The notes beneath the pieces were generated by a model. That model saw only the letters and a program-made list of their open reading frames with translations. It ran no database searches and was not told where the DNA came from. The translations under genes and the position numbers were made by a program. From NCBI GenBank assembly GCA_038380435.1, contig JAWZYU010000017.1:20521283-20585282 (forward strand): a stretch of 64,000 nucleotides of DNA. Reading direction: 5' to 3'. The stretch's first letter is position 1; every line of letters begins with the position of its first letter. Source of the DNA: Ryuthela nishihirai (taxonomy: Eukaryota > Arthropoda > Arachnida > Araneae > Heptathelidae). This document shows, piece after piece, positions 23,310-32,050 of this stretch.

Positions 23310-24322
23310 CTAATATGATGTACATCCTCCTCTTGCCACCAAATGAGCTCTCACCCGATGAGGCATATGTTCAACAAGATGTTGGTAGGTATTGCTTGAT
23401 ATTTTGTATGACTGCAACAGGAGATCCTGCAGTTCCTGTAAATTACGTGGTTGGGATGATGCTGCTTGTACCAGTTTCTCTAACTCAAACCACAAATGCT
23501 TGATAGGATTCAGGTTTGGCAAATTTGGGGATCATGGCAATAAATGGAATTCCTCATGTTCTAGGAACCATTCTTGAACCTTCTTCGCAGTATGACATAG
23601 GCATTGTCTTGTTAAAAGATGCCATCTCTGCCAGGGAATACAGTCACCATAAAGGAGTGTACTTGGCCATCCACGATGTTCAGGTAGGTGACAGCTGTCA
23701 GAGTTTGCTCTACAAGGATAATTGGTCCACCTGTTCCCCAAGAAAATATTGCCCAGACCATCACACTCTCTCCAGCTGTATGAATCTGTCCTACAATGCA
23801 CCCAGGTAAGAAGGCTTCTGTGGGTAAACATTGCACATGAGCTCATCCATCCACATGGTGTAACAGAAAACAGTATTTGTCTGACCATGTGAACCTCTTC
23901 CAGTTTTGTATGGTCCAATGCCAATGATTATGTGCCAACTGCAAGCGTTGACGACGGTGAACAGCTGTGAGCATAGGCACATGAATGGGTCTGTTGAGAC
24001 CCATATCCAAGAGCTTACGATGAACTGTGTATTTGCATTGGGCCCTTTCCCACAATTAAAATTATTGGTAATGTACAGTAGCCCTCCTGTTGCTGCAGAC
24101 GAGATAGCCTGTGCTAACCTCTGGCATCAATGAGGTGTGGCCGCCCATACCTTGTCAATGGCTTGAAGTGTCACCTGTTTCGGACCATCTTTGATAAGTA
24201 CTAACTACTGCATAGCGTGAGCAGCCTACCAACATCGCTGTTTTGGAGATGCTCTTACTAAGGCATCTTTTCATAACGATCTGACCTTTATCGGAATCAG
24301 ATAAATCCTTTGCTTTTCCCAT
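23310..24322 (-). pseudogene. Tc1-like transposase, broken
   Basis: Starts [20 protein letters not shown], followed by an HTH segment ([20 protein letters not shown]). Later segments in changing frames include VWERAQCKYTVHRKLLDMGL, NRWTNYPCRANSD-type mid-domain sequence, VQEWFLEHEEFHLLPW, then LNPIKHLWFELEK and a C-terminus HRVRAHLVARGGCTSY. The family cuts and pastes DNA at TA using a DD34E triad. The Glu position in LNPIEHLW is Lys here, and stops and frameshifts are frequent, so it is inactive. The LTR retrotransposon lies about 50 bp upstream of its start. Confidence 0.8.
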
Positions 24323-24370
24323 ATTGAGATGAAACAAAATACTGCCTGCGAGAGCTCCCACCCAAGTTTT

Positions 24371-24376
24371 ATATAT
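24371..24376. repeat. Target-site duplication (left) of the LTR retrotransposon
   Basis: ATATAT here and again at 28516-28521. Because the target is an AT repeat the true length could be 4 or 6 bp; 5 does not match. Confidence 0.75.
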
Positions 24377-24559
24377 TGTTACGACAGAAGGAATCTGGCA
24401 ACCGAAAGCAAAAAGTTTCAGCCAACGAATAAGAACGTTGGGAGAATTTGGAGAAGAAGAGTGGAGCGTTAACGGTCGTTTTGTATTGTAACGGTTGTTG
24501 TGCTGTAACGGTCGGAGAGTTCGAAAATGGACGGTGAGCTGTTCTGAGACAGTGCGCGT

Positions 24560-24693
24560 AAGTATCAAGAAGTAACTTGATGTGTTGTGTATACGCGGAA
24601 GGATAAAAGTGGGATCTTTTATCGTTAAGTATCAAGAAGTAACTTGATGTGTTGTGTATACGCGGAAGTATAAAAGTGGGAACTTTTATGGCT
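24560..24693 (+). repeat. 67-bp tandem duplication in the LTR U3
   Basis: Two units start at AAGTATCAAGAAGTAACTTG (24560 and 24627). The same pair is in the 3' LTR at 28057 and 28124. The duplication doubles the region just upstream of the presumed core promoter. Confidence 0.85.
24669..24676 (+). promoter_or_regulatory. Candidate TATA box of the LTR promoter
   Basis: TATAAAAG lies in the second unit of the 67-bp duplication; the first unit has GATAAAAG in the same place. Transcription would start about 30 bp downstream, followed by the R/U5 part of the LTR. Confidence 0.5.
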
Positions 24694-25020
24694 AACTTCG
24701 AATGTCTACACGGACTGTCTTTTTGTTCGGCTATTGTGTGAAAAGTTATTAGCACAGGACGAGAATTGGTTTACGAGTGAAGATCTTCGGGTGACCTGGT
24801 AAATCAAGTAAAAGGTAGTATTTAGTAAAATACACAGAGCTGATATTGTGTGCTCTACGCAGGAAGATTGATGACTTGTGCATGTTAATAGTTGATTTGT
24901 TGATAAGATACTTCATCCATATTTCCTTTGTAACAATTTACCTTGTATTGAATTTGGTTTTGAAATATAGCTTTTAATACTCACGCTCAGTGGCTATCCA
25001 TTTTTGTAATCCGCAACATT

Positions 25021-25038
25021 TGGTGTCAGAAGTGGGAT
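25021..25038 (+). promoter_or_regulatory. Primer-binding site complementary to a tRNA-Leu 3' end
   Basis: TGGTGTCAGAAGTGGGAT lies 2 bp after the 5' LTR. It complements ATCCCACTTCTGACACCA, the 3' end known for animal leucine tRNAs. The ORF starts 13 bp later. Confidence 0.8.
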
Positions 25039-25050
25039 TAATTTAATTGA

Positions 25051-27969
25051 ATGCCTTTCACTAGAAGTATGGATGAGTTAATAAAGCTGATGACTGATAT
25101 GAAAGCCGATATGGCTACGCAGATGACTGCTATTAAAGGTGATATGGATGAAATAATCAGTCGAAATAATAAAATGAAAGCCGAAATGGCCGCACGAAAT
25201 AATGAGTTGAGAAATAAAAGAGGTGACCTGGCCGCACAAAATACTGAGATGAGAGCTGAAATGGCTTCTCAAGTTGGTAAGATTATTGATCAGTTCAAGG
25301 ATAATAAAACCGAACTCAATAGACAATGCAATAGTTTAAATGTTGAATTTGTCAGTGAAAAAGATGATCTTGATAGTGTTAAGTTAGTTTGTAAACATGG
25401 AAAAGAAAAAGAGAAAGGCAACGCATATCAAAATGTGAATCCAAAACCAATAGGTGAAATTTGCAAAACTAACAGCACTGGAGGTAACATTACAGATGAA
25501 CAATATTTTAAAGATGCTAACCGTAAGAATATTGTTGAGCAGTATAAAAATTATAGGAACAAAATTATGCAAGAATCGAGAGCTGGTAGAGATGTTACAG
25601 TTACAGTTCAGACAACGAAATTGGTTGAAGGTGAATATATCTCCAGCAGTGGGAGCTATAGTACAGATGAACATAATGCTGATGCGGGAAAGAAACGATG
25701 CAGAACCAGAAAACATTCCAAGATCCTTTGCTATCTGAAAAAGAAGCAATTTAAGAAACGATGCGGAACCAGAAAACATTCTGGGATTCTTCGCTATCTG
25801 AAAAAGAAGCAATGTAGATTCAATTCGTTTCTACAAAATTCGACGGACAGGAGAAGCTCGCTGGGGCAGCGGCGTTCTGATGAAGCCTTCATATTGATTG
25901 AAGAGATCTCGAGAGAGATGGAGAAAGTGCGAGAGGACTGCGAGAGGAAGACTGCAAAAGAATCGAATCTTCGGAAGAAAGGAGAATCTCGAAATGTGGA
26001 TCTGCTACTGGAAATCAAGAAACGTAGAGATAGCGCAGATAATGCTTTTGACCACGCAACTACTGGTAATGCATGGCAGAGTGGCTATGTCGCTGGTGAC
26101 ATGTCTAGGAACTGCGAAGAACAATCACACAGATCAGAGAGCTGTGAGACTATACAGTACGCTTTGCACTTCAAAATACCTAGGTATACAAGTCTGGCAC
26201 GATCTGAAGAGAGATCCACACGAAAGGTATTCTATTCCTCGCCGTCAGCAAAATGCGTCATGGACAATTATCGCAAAGGCAGAGTAACGAGTGGTAATGA
26301 GGGGGAAGTCGGAGAGATTTTTCCGAAGCATATAGCCACACTCGATTTGTTTGTAGAAAGTGGGGATTTAAGAAAGAAGAATTCCGAAGAATGGCATAGA
26401 AGCGTAACAGGTGATGCTAGTAAGGGAGCTTCAGGAAGAGACAGTACTTCAAAGACTAACTTTCTGGATGAAACTAAGCCTCAGAGTTACGATCAGAGAG
26501 AAGTGAAGCCCTCAGATAATCTCAACGTAGCCATGCTGAATTTCTTTTCTGAACAGTCAATGCGCAGATTTGGACATTATAACCATTTAGATTATAAGGA
26601 TATAGAAAAGTTTTACCACGACTACAAGAGCTCTAAAGTGGACAATATCATGTTACAAAACTCGTCGCTGATCTCCAGAATGAACAATTTGGCAATCATG
26701 ACTGATGTTTCCCTGGCTAATTACAATGAGAGCTCCAAGAAAGTGAATTCCGAAGAAACAGCAACTATGACCTCCTCGGGTCATGTGTTTTGCTGGAGAC
26801 CCGAGTGGCGCCATCGGATGGTAGATGAAAACAGCACAGGAGGTGTCGGCAACAAAGTGAGTCTTGTCTTGGCTCCTGCACTTGCTGCTTTAGGTCTCAA
26901 GGTCCCTATGATCTCCGGTCGTGCTCTCCAATTGACGGGAGATACTCTGTACAAATTGGAATCCATCCCTGGCTTCACAGTCGACTGCACTAAAGATAAA
27001 ATCGAGCAGATGATGGAAGACGTCGGATGCTGCATCGTAGGACAGACAGAGGAGCTGGTGCCAACAGATAAGGAGATTTACCGCTGCAAGGATCTGACGG
27101 CTACCGTAGATAGCGTTCCTCTAAGGAGATGCTCAATTGTGTCCAAAAAGCTGGCTGAAGGAGTGTGCGCTTTGGTTTATGATGTTGAATTCGGAAAAGG
27201 AGCTATTGATCTCATCAGTACAGAAGATGTTGCTGTTGATTTAGTTAAGAAAATGGTTGCAGCATCACAAGCTCGTGGAATGAAGAGTTTGAGTTGTTCA
27301 GCTGTTATCAGCAACATGGATTCACCTCTTGAAAACTCTGTTGACAACTCTCTGGAAGTGATGGAAGCTGTTCAGTGTTTCCTTGGTGACGGATCCTTGG
27401 AACTGCAAGAGCTTGTCGAAGAGTTAGGAGGAGAACTTCTGCGTTTGGTGAACATTGTGGATAATAGGGTAGACGAAGCAATGCCTGTGTCCACTCCACA
27501 ATACGTACAAGAATTGCAACAACGACTAGAAGAAATCCATCACTCCGTTAGACATAACATCGACATAACAAGTGACAGAACCAAAACAAGATATGACAGT
27601 AAAATAAATGGAACTATTTTCAATCAAGGAGATCTTGTCTGGCTATACAGTCCACATAGAAAGAAAGGACTATCTCCAAAACTTCAGAAACCTTGGGAAG
27701 GTCCATATACAATAGTTAACAGGATTAATGACGTGGTATATCGCATTCGTCGACGTCCAGCTACAAAGTGTAAGGTGGTTCACGTGGATCGTTTGGCCCC
27801 GTTTCATCGAAGAACTGAAGAAACTTTGGAATCCAGAATTGTTCGGGACGAACAAGACCTAGGAAGGGGGCAGTGTTACGACAGAAGGAATCTGGCAACC
27901 GAAAGCAAAAAGTTTCAGCCAACGAATAAGAACGTTGGGAGAATTTGGAGAAGAAGAGTGGAGCGTTAA
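25051..27969 (+). CDS. Gag-like / thymidine phosphorylase / integrase C-terminus fusion protein (972 aa)
   Basis: Residues about 1-95 are coiled-coil-like with repeating DMKADMA, EMAARN and EMRAEMAS units, as in some Gypsy gags. Residues 214-255 are a 21-residue tandem repeat (KKRCRTRKHSKILCYLKKKQ type). Near 355 a CX4HX4C segment, CEEQSHRSESC, may be a gag zinc knuckle lacking its first Cys. Residues about 568-800 are thymidine phosphorylase: SSGHVFCWRPEWRHRMVD, then STGGVGNKVSLVLAPALAAL, KVPMISGRALQLTG, KLESIPGFTVDC, LTATVDSVPL and SKKLAEG. The family degrades thymidine to thymine and deoxyribose-1-phosphate. Conserved KHSTGG is ENSTGG here, and the GGTLDKLE part of the signature is GDTLYKLE. 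Residues about 816-920 are a Gypsy integrase C-terminus (FNQGDLVWLYSPHRKKGLSP, WEGPYTIVNRINDVVYRI, VVHVDRLAPFHR). The frame runs 96 nt into the 3' LTR. An active enzyme is unlikely. Confidence 0.9.
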   Translation: MPFTRSMDELIKLMTDMKADMATQMTAIKGDMDEIISRNNKMKAEMAARNNELRNKRGDLAAQNTEMRAEMASQVGKIIDQFKDNKTELNRQCNSLNVEFVSEKDDLDSVKLVCKHGKEKEKGNAYQNVNPKPIGEICKTNSTGGNITDEQYFKDANRKNIVEQYKNYRNKIMQESRAGRDVTVTVQTTKLVEGEYISSSGSYSTDEHNADAGKKRCRTRKHSKILCYLKKKQFKKRCGTRKHSGILRYLKKKQCRFNSFLQNSTDRRSSLGQRRSDEAFILIEEISREMEKVREDCERKTAKESNLRKKGESRNVDLLLEIKKRRDSADNAFDHATTGNAWQSGYVAGDMSRNCEEQSHRSESCETIQYALHFKIPRYTSLARSEERSTRKVFYSSPSAKCVMDNYRKGRVTSGNEGEVGEIFPKHIATLDLFVESGDLRKKNSEEWHRSVTGDASKGASGRDSTSKTNFLDETKPQSYDQREVKPSDNLNVAMLNFFSEQSMRRFGHYNHLDYKDIEKFYHDYKSSKVDNIMLQNSSLISRMNNLAIMTDVSLANYNESSKKVNSEETATMTSSGHVFCWRPEWRHRMVDENSTGGVGNKVSLVLAPALAALGLKVPMISGRALQLTGDTLYKLESIPGFTVDCTKDKIEQMMEDVGCCIVGQTEELVPTDKEIYRCKDLTATVDSVPLRRCSIVSKKLAEGVCALVYDVEFGKGAIDLISTEDVAVDLVKKMVAASQARGMKSLSCSAVISNMDSPLENSVDNSLEVMEAVQCFLGDGSLELQELVEELGGELLRLVNIVDNRVDEAMPVSTPQYVQELQQRLEEIHHSVRHNIDITSDRTKTRYDSKINGTIFNQGDLVWLYSPHRKKGLSPKLQKPWEGPYTIVNRINDVVYRIRRRPATKCKVVHVDRLAPFHRRTEETLESRIVRDEQDLGRGQCYDRRNLATESKKFQPTNKNVGRIWRRRVER
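25690..25815 (+). repeat. 63-bp in-frame tandem duplication within the ORF
   Basis: AAGAAACGATGCRGAACCAG starts at 25690 and again at 25753. The two units encode similar 21-residue basic peptides. Confidence 0.85.
26752..27450 (+). other. Captured thymidine phosphorylase segment (about 230 codons)
   Basis: The recognisable segment runs from EETATMTSSGHVFCW to LVEELGGELLRLV without introns, as expected for capture through an RNA intermediate. It covers roughly the middle half of a normal enzyme of about 450-480 residues. The N-terminal helical domain and the C-terminal third are missing. Exact borders are uncertain by some tens of bases. Confidence 0.88.
27859..27873 (+). promoter_or_regulatory. 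Polypurine tract
   Basis: CTAGGAAGGGGGCAG lies immediately before the 3' LTR, where plus-strand DNA synthesis is primed. It lies inside the ORF. Confidence 0.75.
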
Positions 27970-28515
27970 CGGTCGTTTTGTATTGTAACGGTTGTTGTGC
28001 TGTAACGGTCGGAGAGTTCGAAAATGGACGGTGAGCTGTTCTGAGACAGTGCGCGTAAGTATCAAGAAGTAACTTGATGTGTTGTGTATACGCGGAAGGA
28101 TAAAAGTGGGATCTTTTATCGTTAAGTATCAAGAAGTAACTTGATGTGTTGTGTATACGCGGAAGTATAAAAGTGGGAACTTTTATGGCTAACTTCGAAT
28201 GTCTACACGGACTGTCTTTTTGTTCGGCTATTGTGTGAAAAGTTATTAGCACAGGACGAGAATTGGTTTACGAGTGAAGATCTTCGGGTGACCTGGTAAA
28301 TCAAGTAAAAGGTAGTATTTAGTAAAATACACAGAGCTGATATTGTGTGCTCTACGCAGGAAGATTGATGACTTGTGCATGTTAATAGTTGATTTGTTGA
28401 TAAGATACTTCATCCATATTTCCTTTGTAACAATTTACCTTGTATTGAATTTGGTTTTGAAATATAGCTTTTAATACTCACGCTCAGTGGCTATCCATTT
28501 TTGTAATCCGCAACA
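27874..28515 (+). repeat. 3' LTR (642 bp)
   Basis: Same length and, by eye, same sequence as the 5' LTR. The fusion ORF ends in it at 27969. Confidence 0.95.
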
Positions 28516-28640
28516 ATATATTATTTGCAACCTTGGCATGTGACACTAATTGGCTGCACACACGCTTCTTTGCATAATGCAGAGGTGGTTTTAATGTATT
28601 GGCTGATTAGTGTATCTCCAGAAATTCCCTCCCTGCCCTT

Positions 28641-28692
28641 GGTGAGAAAAAGGACCCAATGGTTCCTAGACCATTGGGTCACGTTTCTCACC
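28641..28692. repeat. Hairpin, 23-bp arms
   Basis: GGTGAGAAAAAGGACCCAAT with GGT, then loop TCCTAG, then ACCATTGGGTC and ACGTTTCTCACC. There are a few mismatches near the arm base. It sits in the SINE1 relic and is not part of the SINE consensus. Confidence 0.75.
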
Positions 28693-28832
28693 TCTGTCCA
28701 TTGGATGTGATGTTATTCCTTGTTGTTGTGGGCAAGAGAACCATATCCTATGCACATTAAAGCACACGCTGGATGGCTGTAACAGAAGGCTTACATCTGC
28801 TCAGAAGTAAAACAACAAAACCCACATGAAAT

Positions 28833-29400
28833 CAATACAACCTTGAAATACTGTCAGATATGCACTTGTTAAGAATTAACTTTGTATAAAGAAAAATCCA
28901 TGGCATCTAAAATCATCTCTGCATATAATCATTACTATGACATACGATTCATGGAATTTTCAGAAGTTTTTATATTCCTCGTTTTACCAGTGAAAAAATA
29001 TTCTTATTTACTGTAATGCCATTTGTTTATAAGACTCGTAAAACCACCTCATTCGAATGGTACTTATGATTCCAGGTCCAGGAAAAGATATACTTTGTGG
29101 AATTTAAGGGACACAACAGATGACCTTAACGTTAAAGATATCCTGTGAACCTTTTTCTCCCTTGAAGCCTCAGTCGAATGATTTTACCCTCTGTTACAAT
29201 GTCTAGGTCAGAAAAATTCGAGCCACAAATAAGATTCTGTAGAAAAATGCATTTATGTTCGCATCTGAAGTTGCAGGAGCTTGCTGGCTGATACTTTAAT
29301 AAAATAATAATCAGCCATTTATAAAAGAAATATTGTATCGAATAAAATGTATCAATCAACAGAAGGAAATTATATGACCGAAAATACCCCTAAACAGGGA
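28833..29400. other. Intronic sequence, nothing recognised
   Basis: Plain AT-rich sequence; short ORFs only. Confidence 0.4.
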
Positions 29401-29545
29401 ATACAGCCGTACCTGTTGTGGTGGTTAGTGTATCTGACTTCTAAGACCAGTGGGCATGTCCTTGTGTGTTTTTATGTTGTATGAGAAACCAGGACAAACC
29501 TAATATAGCTTATAGGTTATTTCCTATAAGCTACATTAGGCGTGT
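29401..29545 (+). mobile_element. Candidate SINE3 copy (tRNA-like head)
   Basis: Contains GTGGTTAGTGTATCTGACTT, GTGGGCATGTCCTTGTGTG, TTATGTTGTAT and GAGAAACC. The same order occurs reversed at 53905-54062. A hairpin TAGCTTATAGG/CCTATAAGCTA lies near 29508-29535. No target duplication found. Confidence 0.45.
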
Positions 29546-30474
29546 AGGAAATTATATACATCTTTTGTCTAAAAAAAAAGTGTTTATATGTTAAAGAATA
29601 TAATAAATATGTATACCCTTTGTGTAGGGAAGTACCTACTTTCAAAAAAAAAAATTCCATTCTACATTGAAACACTTCGTCAAAAGAACTGGGTGGAAAT
29701 AATGGTGACCACACAGTTAAAGATTTCTGCATTTCAGGCAGCGAAACTTGTCGGCCCTTTTATATTTTGTTGACTAGACAGCCGCTTGTGTTAATTACTC
29801 TTTGGTTCGTACTAGCCTTGTGACTAATCATCATTCCAATAGCTCTAAATGCAGTATTGTTATAAATAAATCTGTATAAGCTACAAAGAATTAAGTTTCT
29901 CCGTCCACATATGAACAACAAAAACAGCTTTCTAGCTATCTTCTGTAATTTATAGAGAAAAGTGCAATCCTAATGCAAATTCGAGCCGTAAACGAAGATA
30001 AGAATAACGAAATCTATGCAGACTTTTGAAAATATCAAGGGTCGTTTTGGTATCAATATCAAAGGTCAGCTTGCTGACGATAATTAGCAGATTACATTTG
30101 ATATTTTTTTCTTCAAGTATATACCCCTTTTTTTTTGCATTGAGCTGACGTTTTTAATAAATTGCTTAATTTTGCTTCAATGAGTTTGCAGTAGAGATAG
30201 CTTTCGCGCCCAGGCTCAGTCATAATTTAAATCTCTAATTATTCTTGTACTTGTTAAAAAAAAATAAGGAAGTAATATTATTTCCTTTGATTATAATTTC
30301 AACCTTTTAATCTGTCTTTAGTAATTAAAAGATGAACACTATTCAGCCGTAGAATATTTAATGGTATTTTCTGTCATTCACGAATCGCACTTAGCTTCAT
30401 TTATAATATCACTCAATTTTTTTTTTCAGTTTGTACGAATTATTTCTAGTAATTTTCGATCCAAATAATATTAA
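29546..30474. other. AT-rich intronic sequence, nothing recognised
   Basis: Contains T and A runs and overlapping short ORFs near 29517-29773 that I do not recognise. Confidence 0.4.
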
Positions 30475-30476
30475 TA

Positions 30477-30874
30477 CAGGTGCTCCCCTACTTACGAACA
30501 GGTTAAGTTCCCAAGGTTTTGTTGTAAGTCGAAAACTAACCTAAAAAGTACATTTGTACACAGAATAACCACTTATTGTTAGTGTTTGATACTTCAATGT
30601 ACTTAATTGGAATGCATTACACTCGTTTACCCGCTCGCTAATGCGGTAAAAATCTGCTGTGGTATATGGTAACATAAAGTCGATTTTATAAATAAAACAA
30701 CTTATACTGTTAATGCATATATTTGTACATAAATAATATAATGCGTATTGTAAATAACAAAAAAGGAAAATTAGACCACGCTATCGCGCGAAATTTAAAT
30801 TTTAGACGTACTGTCAAATTGTTTTTAAGTCTGAAAGTTCGTAAGTTGAACGTTCGCAAGTAGGGGAGCACCTG
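30477..30874. mobile_element. Mariner-like MITE, 398 bp
   Basis: The ends CAGGTGCTCCCCTACTTACG and GTTCGCAAGTAGGGGAGCACCTG (3' part AAGTAGGGGAGCACCTG) are inverted repeats flanked by TA on both sides (30475-30476 and 30875-30876). Internal sub-repeats of TTACGAAC/GTTCGTAAG are present. No coding sequence. A TA duplication fits the Tc1/mariner superfamily. Confidence 0.8.
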
Positions 30875-31247
30875 TATTTTAGTCTTCAAATAATTTTAAT
30901 TATTTTAAAGTTTGCAATAACGTGAATGCCAAGATTTAAAAATGGTTTAGCGGTATGCATTTCTGTATGTGTATATGTCGCAGGGAGATGATGAAAATAG
31001 GGATTTGATCAAATCCCTAAGGTATATGATCAATTCACGGAAGATGTTAAAATAACAACTCTGTGGGGTGATTTCCCTGAAGAAAGTAAGTGATTTGATC
31101 AAATCCCTTAACTGTTTTAGTGAAAAGATGAAATAAACAAGTCGGGACTCGCACAGCTCTATGTTTCGCTTGTTACCACTCCCCTTTACCTCACCGCTCC
31201 CCTCTGGTGTCTGTGCCGGCTAGCGCCCAAACATTACGCGAGGAAGG

Positions 31248-31553
31248 TTGCGCTCATTTTTATTATTGTTTTCTATATTTCGAGTTTTATCAAGTACCTA
31301 CCGTAGAAAAATGAGTTCAGATATAGAAAAAAATCGAACTCTGACCGAATTTGTATCTGAAGAACAGTTTAATGAAACTATCAGGACGTTTTTGAACAAG
31401 CGGCATGAAAAAGAAAAACCTTTGTGGACTCGCGAAAGGAGAGAAGAAGCTGTCACAATCATTGAACAATTTAAATTAGCACCACTACTTAAACATTTTT
31501 CCCAGAAAGGTAAAAAAAGGACCCTTTCTAGTGTCCAAAGTAGTGTCACGTGA
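31248..31553 (+). CDS. Small hypothetical protein inside the TIR transposon (101 aa, or 80 aa from Met-22)
   Basis: The better start is probably the internal ATG at 31311 (gaaaaATGa). The peptide from there is acidic-then-basic: SSDIEKNRTLTEFVSEEQF, RTFLNKRHEKEKPLWTRERR, EEAVTIIEQFKLAPLL and a Lys-rich end. It resembles the N-terminal region seen before the integrase in KRBA2/Ginger-like proteins in general character only; this is a guess. It ends before any catalytic domain, so if it is a transposase remnant, the rest was deleted. Confidence 0.4.
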   Translation: MRSFLLLFSIFRVLSSTYRRKMSSDIEKNRTLTEFVSEEQFNETIRTFLNKRHEKEKPLWTRERREEAVTIIEQFKLAPLLKHFSQKGKKRTLSSVQSSVT

Positions 31554-32050
31554 GCTATAAAGATTCATACTCAAGAGATTCACCACTTGACGGATTCGTT
31601 CTCACTTGGCCTCCGCTCATTCGGGGCGTTTCATTATAATTCGGACCACGGAGTCACGTGACCCGAAGATTCATACTCAAGAGATTCATCACTTTACAGA
31701 TTCGTTCTCACTTGGCCTTCGCTCATGAAGGGCGTTTTGAATCGGCAGGCGGTGTATTGTAGATCGAGATACATTAAGAATACCTTAAAAAGGCGATTCG
31801 GAAAGGAGATAATAAGAGGTGAAAAAGGCGATTCGGAAAAAAGTACAATGTACCGGCTATTACAATTCCGTAATAGCCGAAATAATTTGTGTTTCAATGA
31901 CTATTGTTGTATTAACTATTCTACATTTAATAATGCTGTTTTTAAAAATATCAGCTTAAGTACCTATTTTTTTTGTTAATTAGTTTCGAATAAATAATTT
32001 GTGTTTCAATGACTATTGTTGTATTAACTATTCTACATTTAATAATGCAT
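31553..32050 (+). repeat. Two pairs of internal direct repeats in the TIR transposon
   Basis: GAAGATTCATACTCAAGAGA with TTCGTTCTCACTTGGCCT recurs near 31560 and 31668. AATTTGTGTTTCAATGACTA with TTCTACATTTAATAATGC recurs near 31885 and 31997. The copies are well conserved. Confidence 0.75.

Larger units (their letters stand above)
24377..25018 (+). repeat. 5' LTR (642 bp)
   Basis: Begins TGTTACGACAG and ends ATCCGCAACA, with near-perfect 7-bp terminal inverted repeats (TGTTACG/CGCAACA). I read no difference from the 3' LTR. It contains a 67-bp tandem duplication at 24560-24693 and a TATA-like TATAAAAG. Confidence 0.95.
24377..28515 (+). mobile_element. Chimeric LTR retrotransposon carrying captured thymidine phosphorylase sequence
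   Basis: A 4139-bp element with 642-bp LTRs (24377-25018 and 27874-28515) that read as identical, TGTTACG...CGCAACA termini, a tRNA-Leu-type primer-binding site, a polypurine tract, and one ORF of 972 codons between and into the 3' LTR. It has no recognisable protease, reverse transcriptase, RNase H or integrase catalytic core. The integrase C-terminal segment points to the Gypsy (Metaviridae) lineage. It is therefore non-autonomous and must have used proteins from a related element. The insertion lies in the 5' leader of a dead Tc1-like transposase. The middle of the ORF is recognisable thymidine phosphorylase, which no standard retroelement encodes. Confidence 0.93.
23276..28614 (-). mobile_element. 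Tc1-like DNA transposon, itself interrupted by an LTR retrotransposon
   Basis: Terminal inverted repeats are CAATCAGCCAAAACATTAAA with ACCACCT at the left (from about 23278) and AGGTGGTTTTAATG with TATTGGCTGATTAGTG at the right (ending near 28612). TA flanks both ends. Without the retrotransposon it is about 1.2 kb, normal for a Tc1-like element. It encodes the transposase relic at 23310-24322. Confidence 0.88.
23235..28832 (+). mobile_element. Old SINE1 relic split by the Tc1-like element
   Basis: The left piece (23235-23275) has the post-B-box segment ending CAGTGTTGAGATA. The right piece (28615-28832) resumes with TCTCC and carries the core (TTGGATGTGATG, TATGCACATTAAAGCACACG) and the end CAGAAGTAAAACAACAAAACC. 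The break falls inside GAGATTTATCTCC of the consensus, where a TA target would lie. A hairpin at 28641-28692 disrupts the right piece. Confidence 0.7.
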
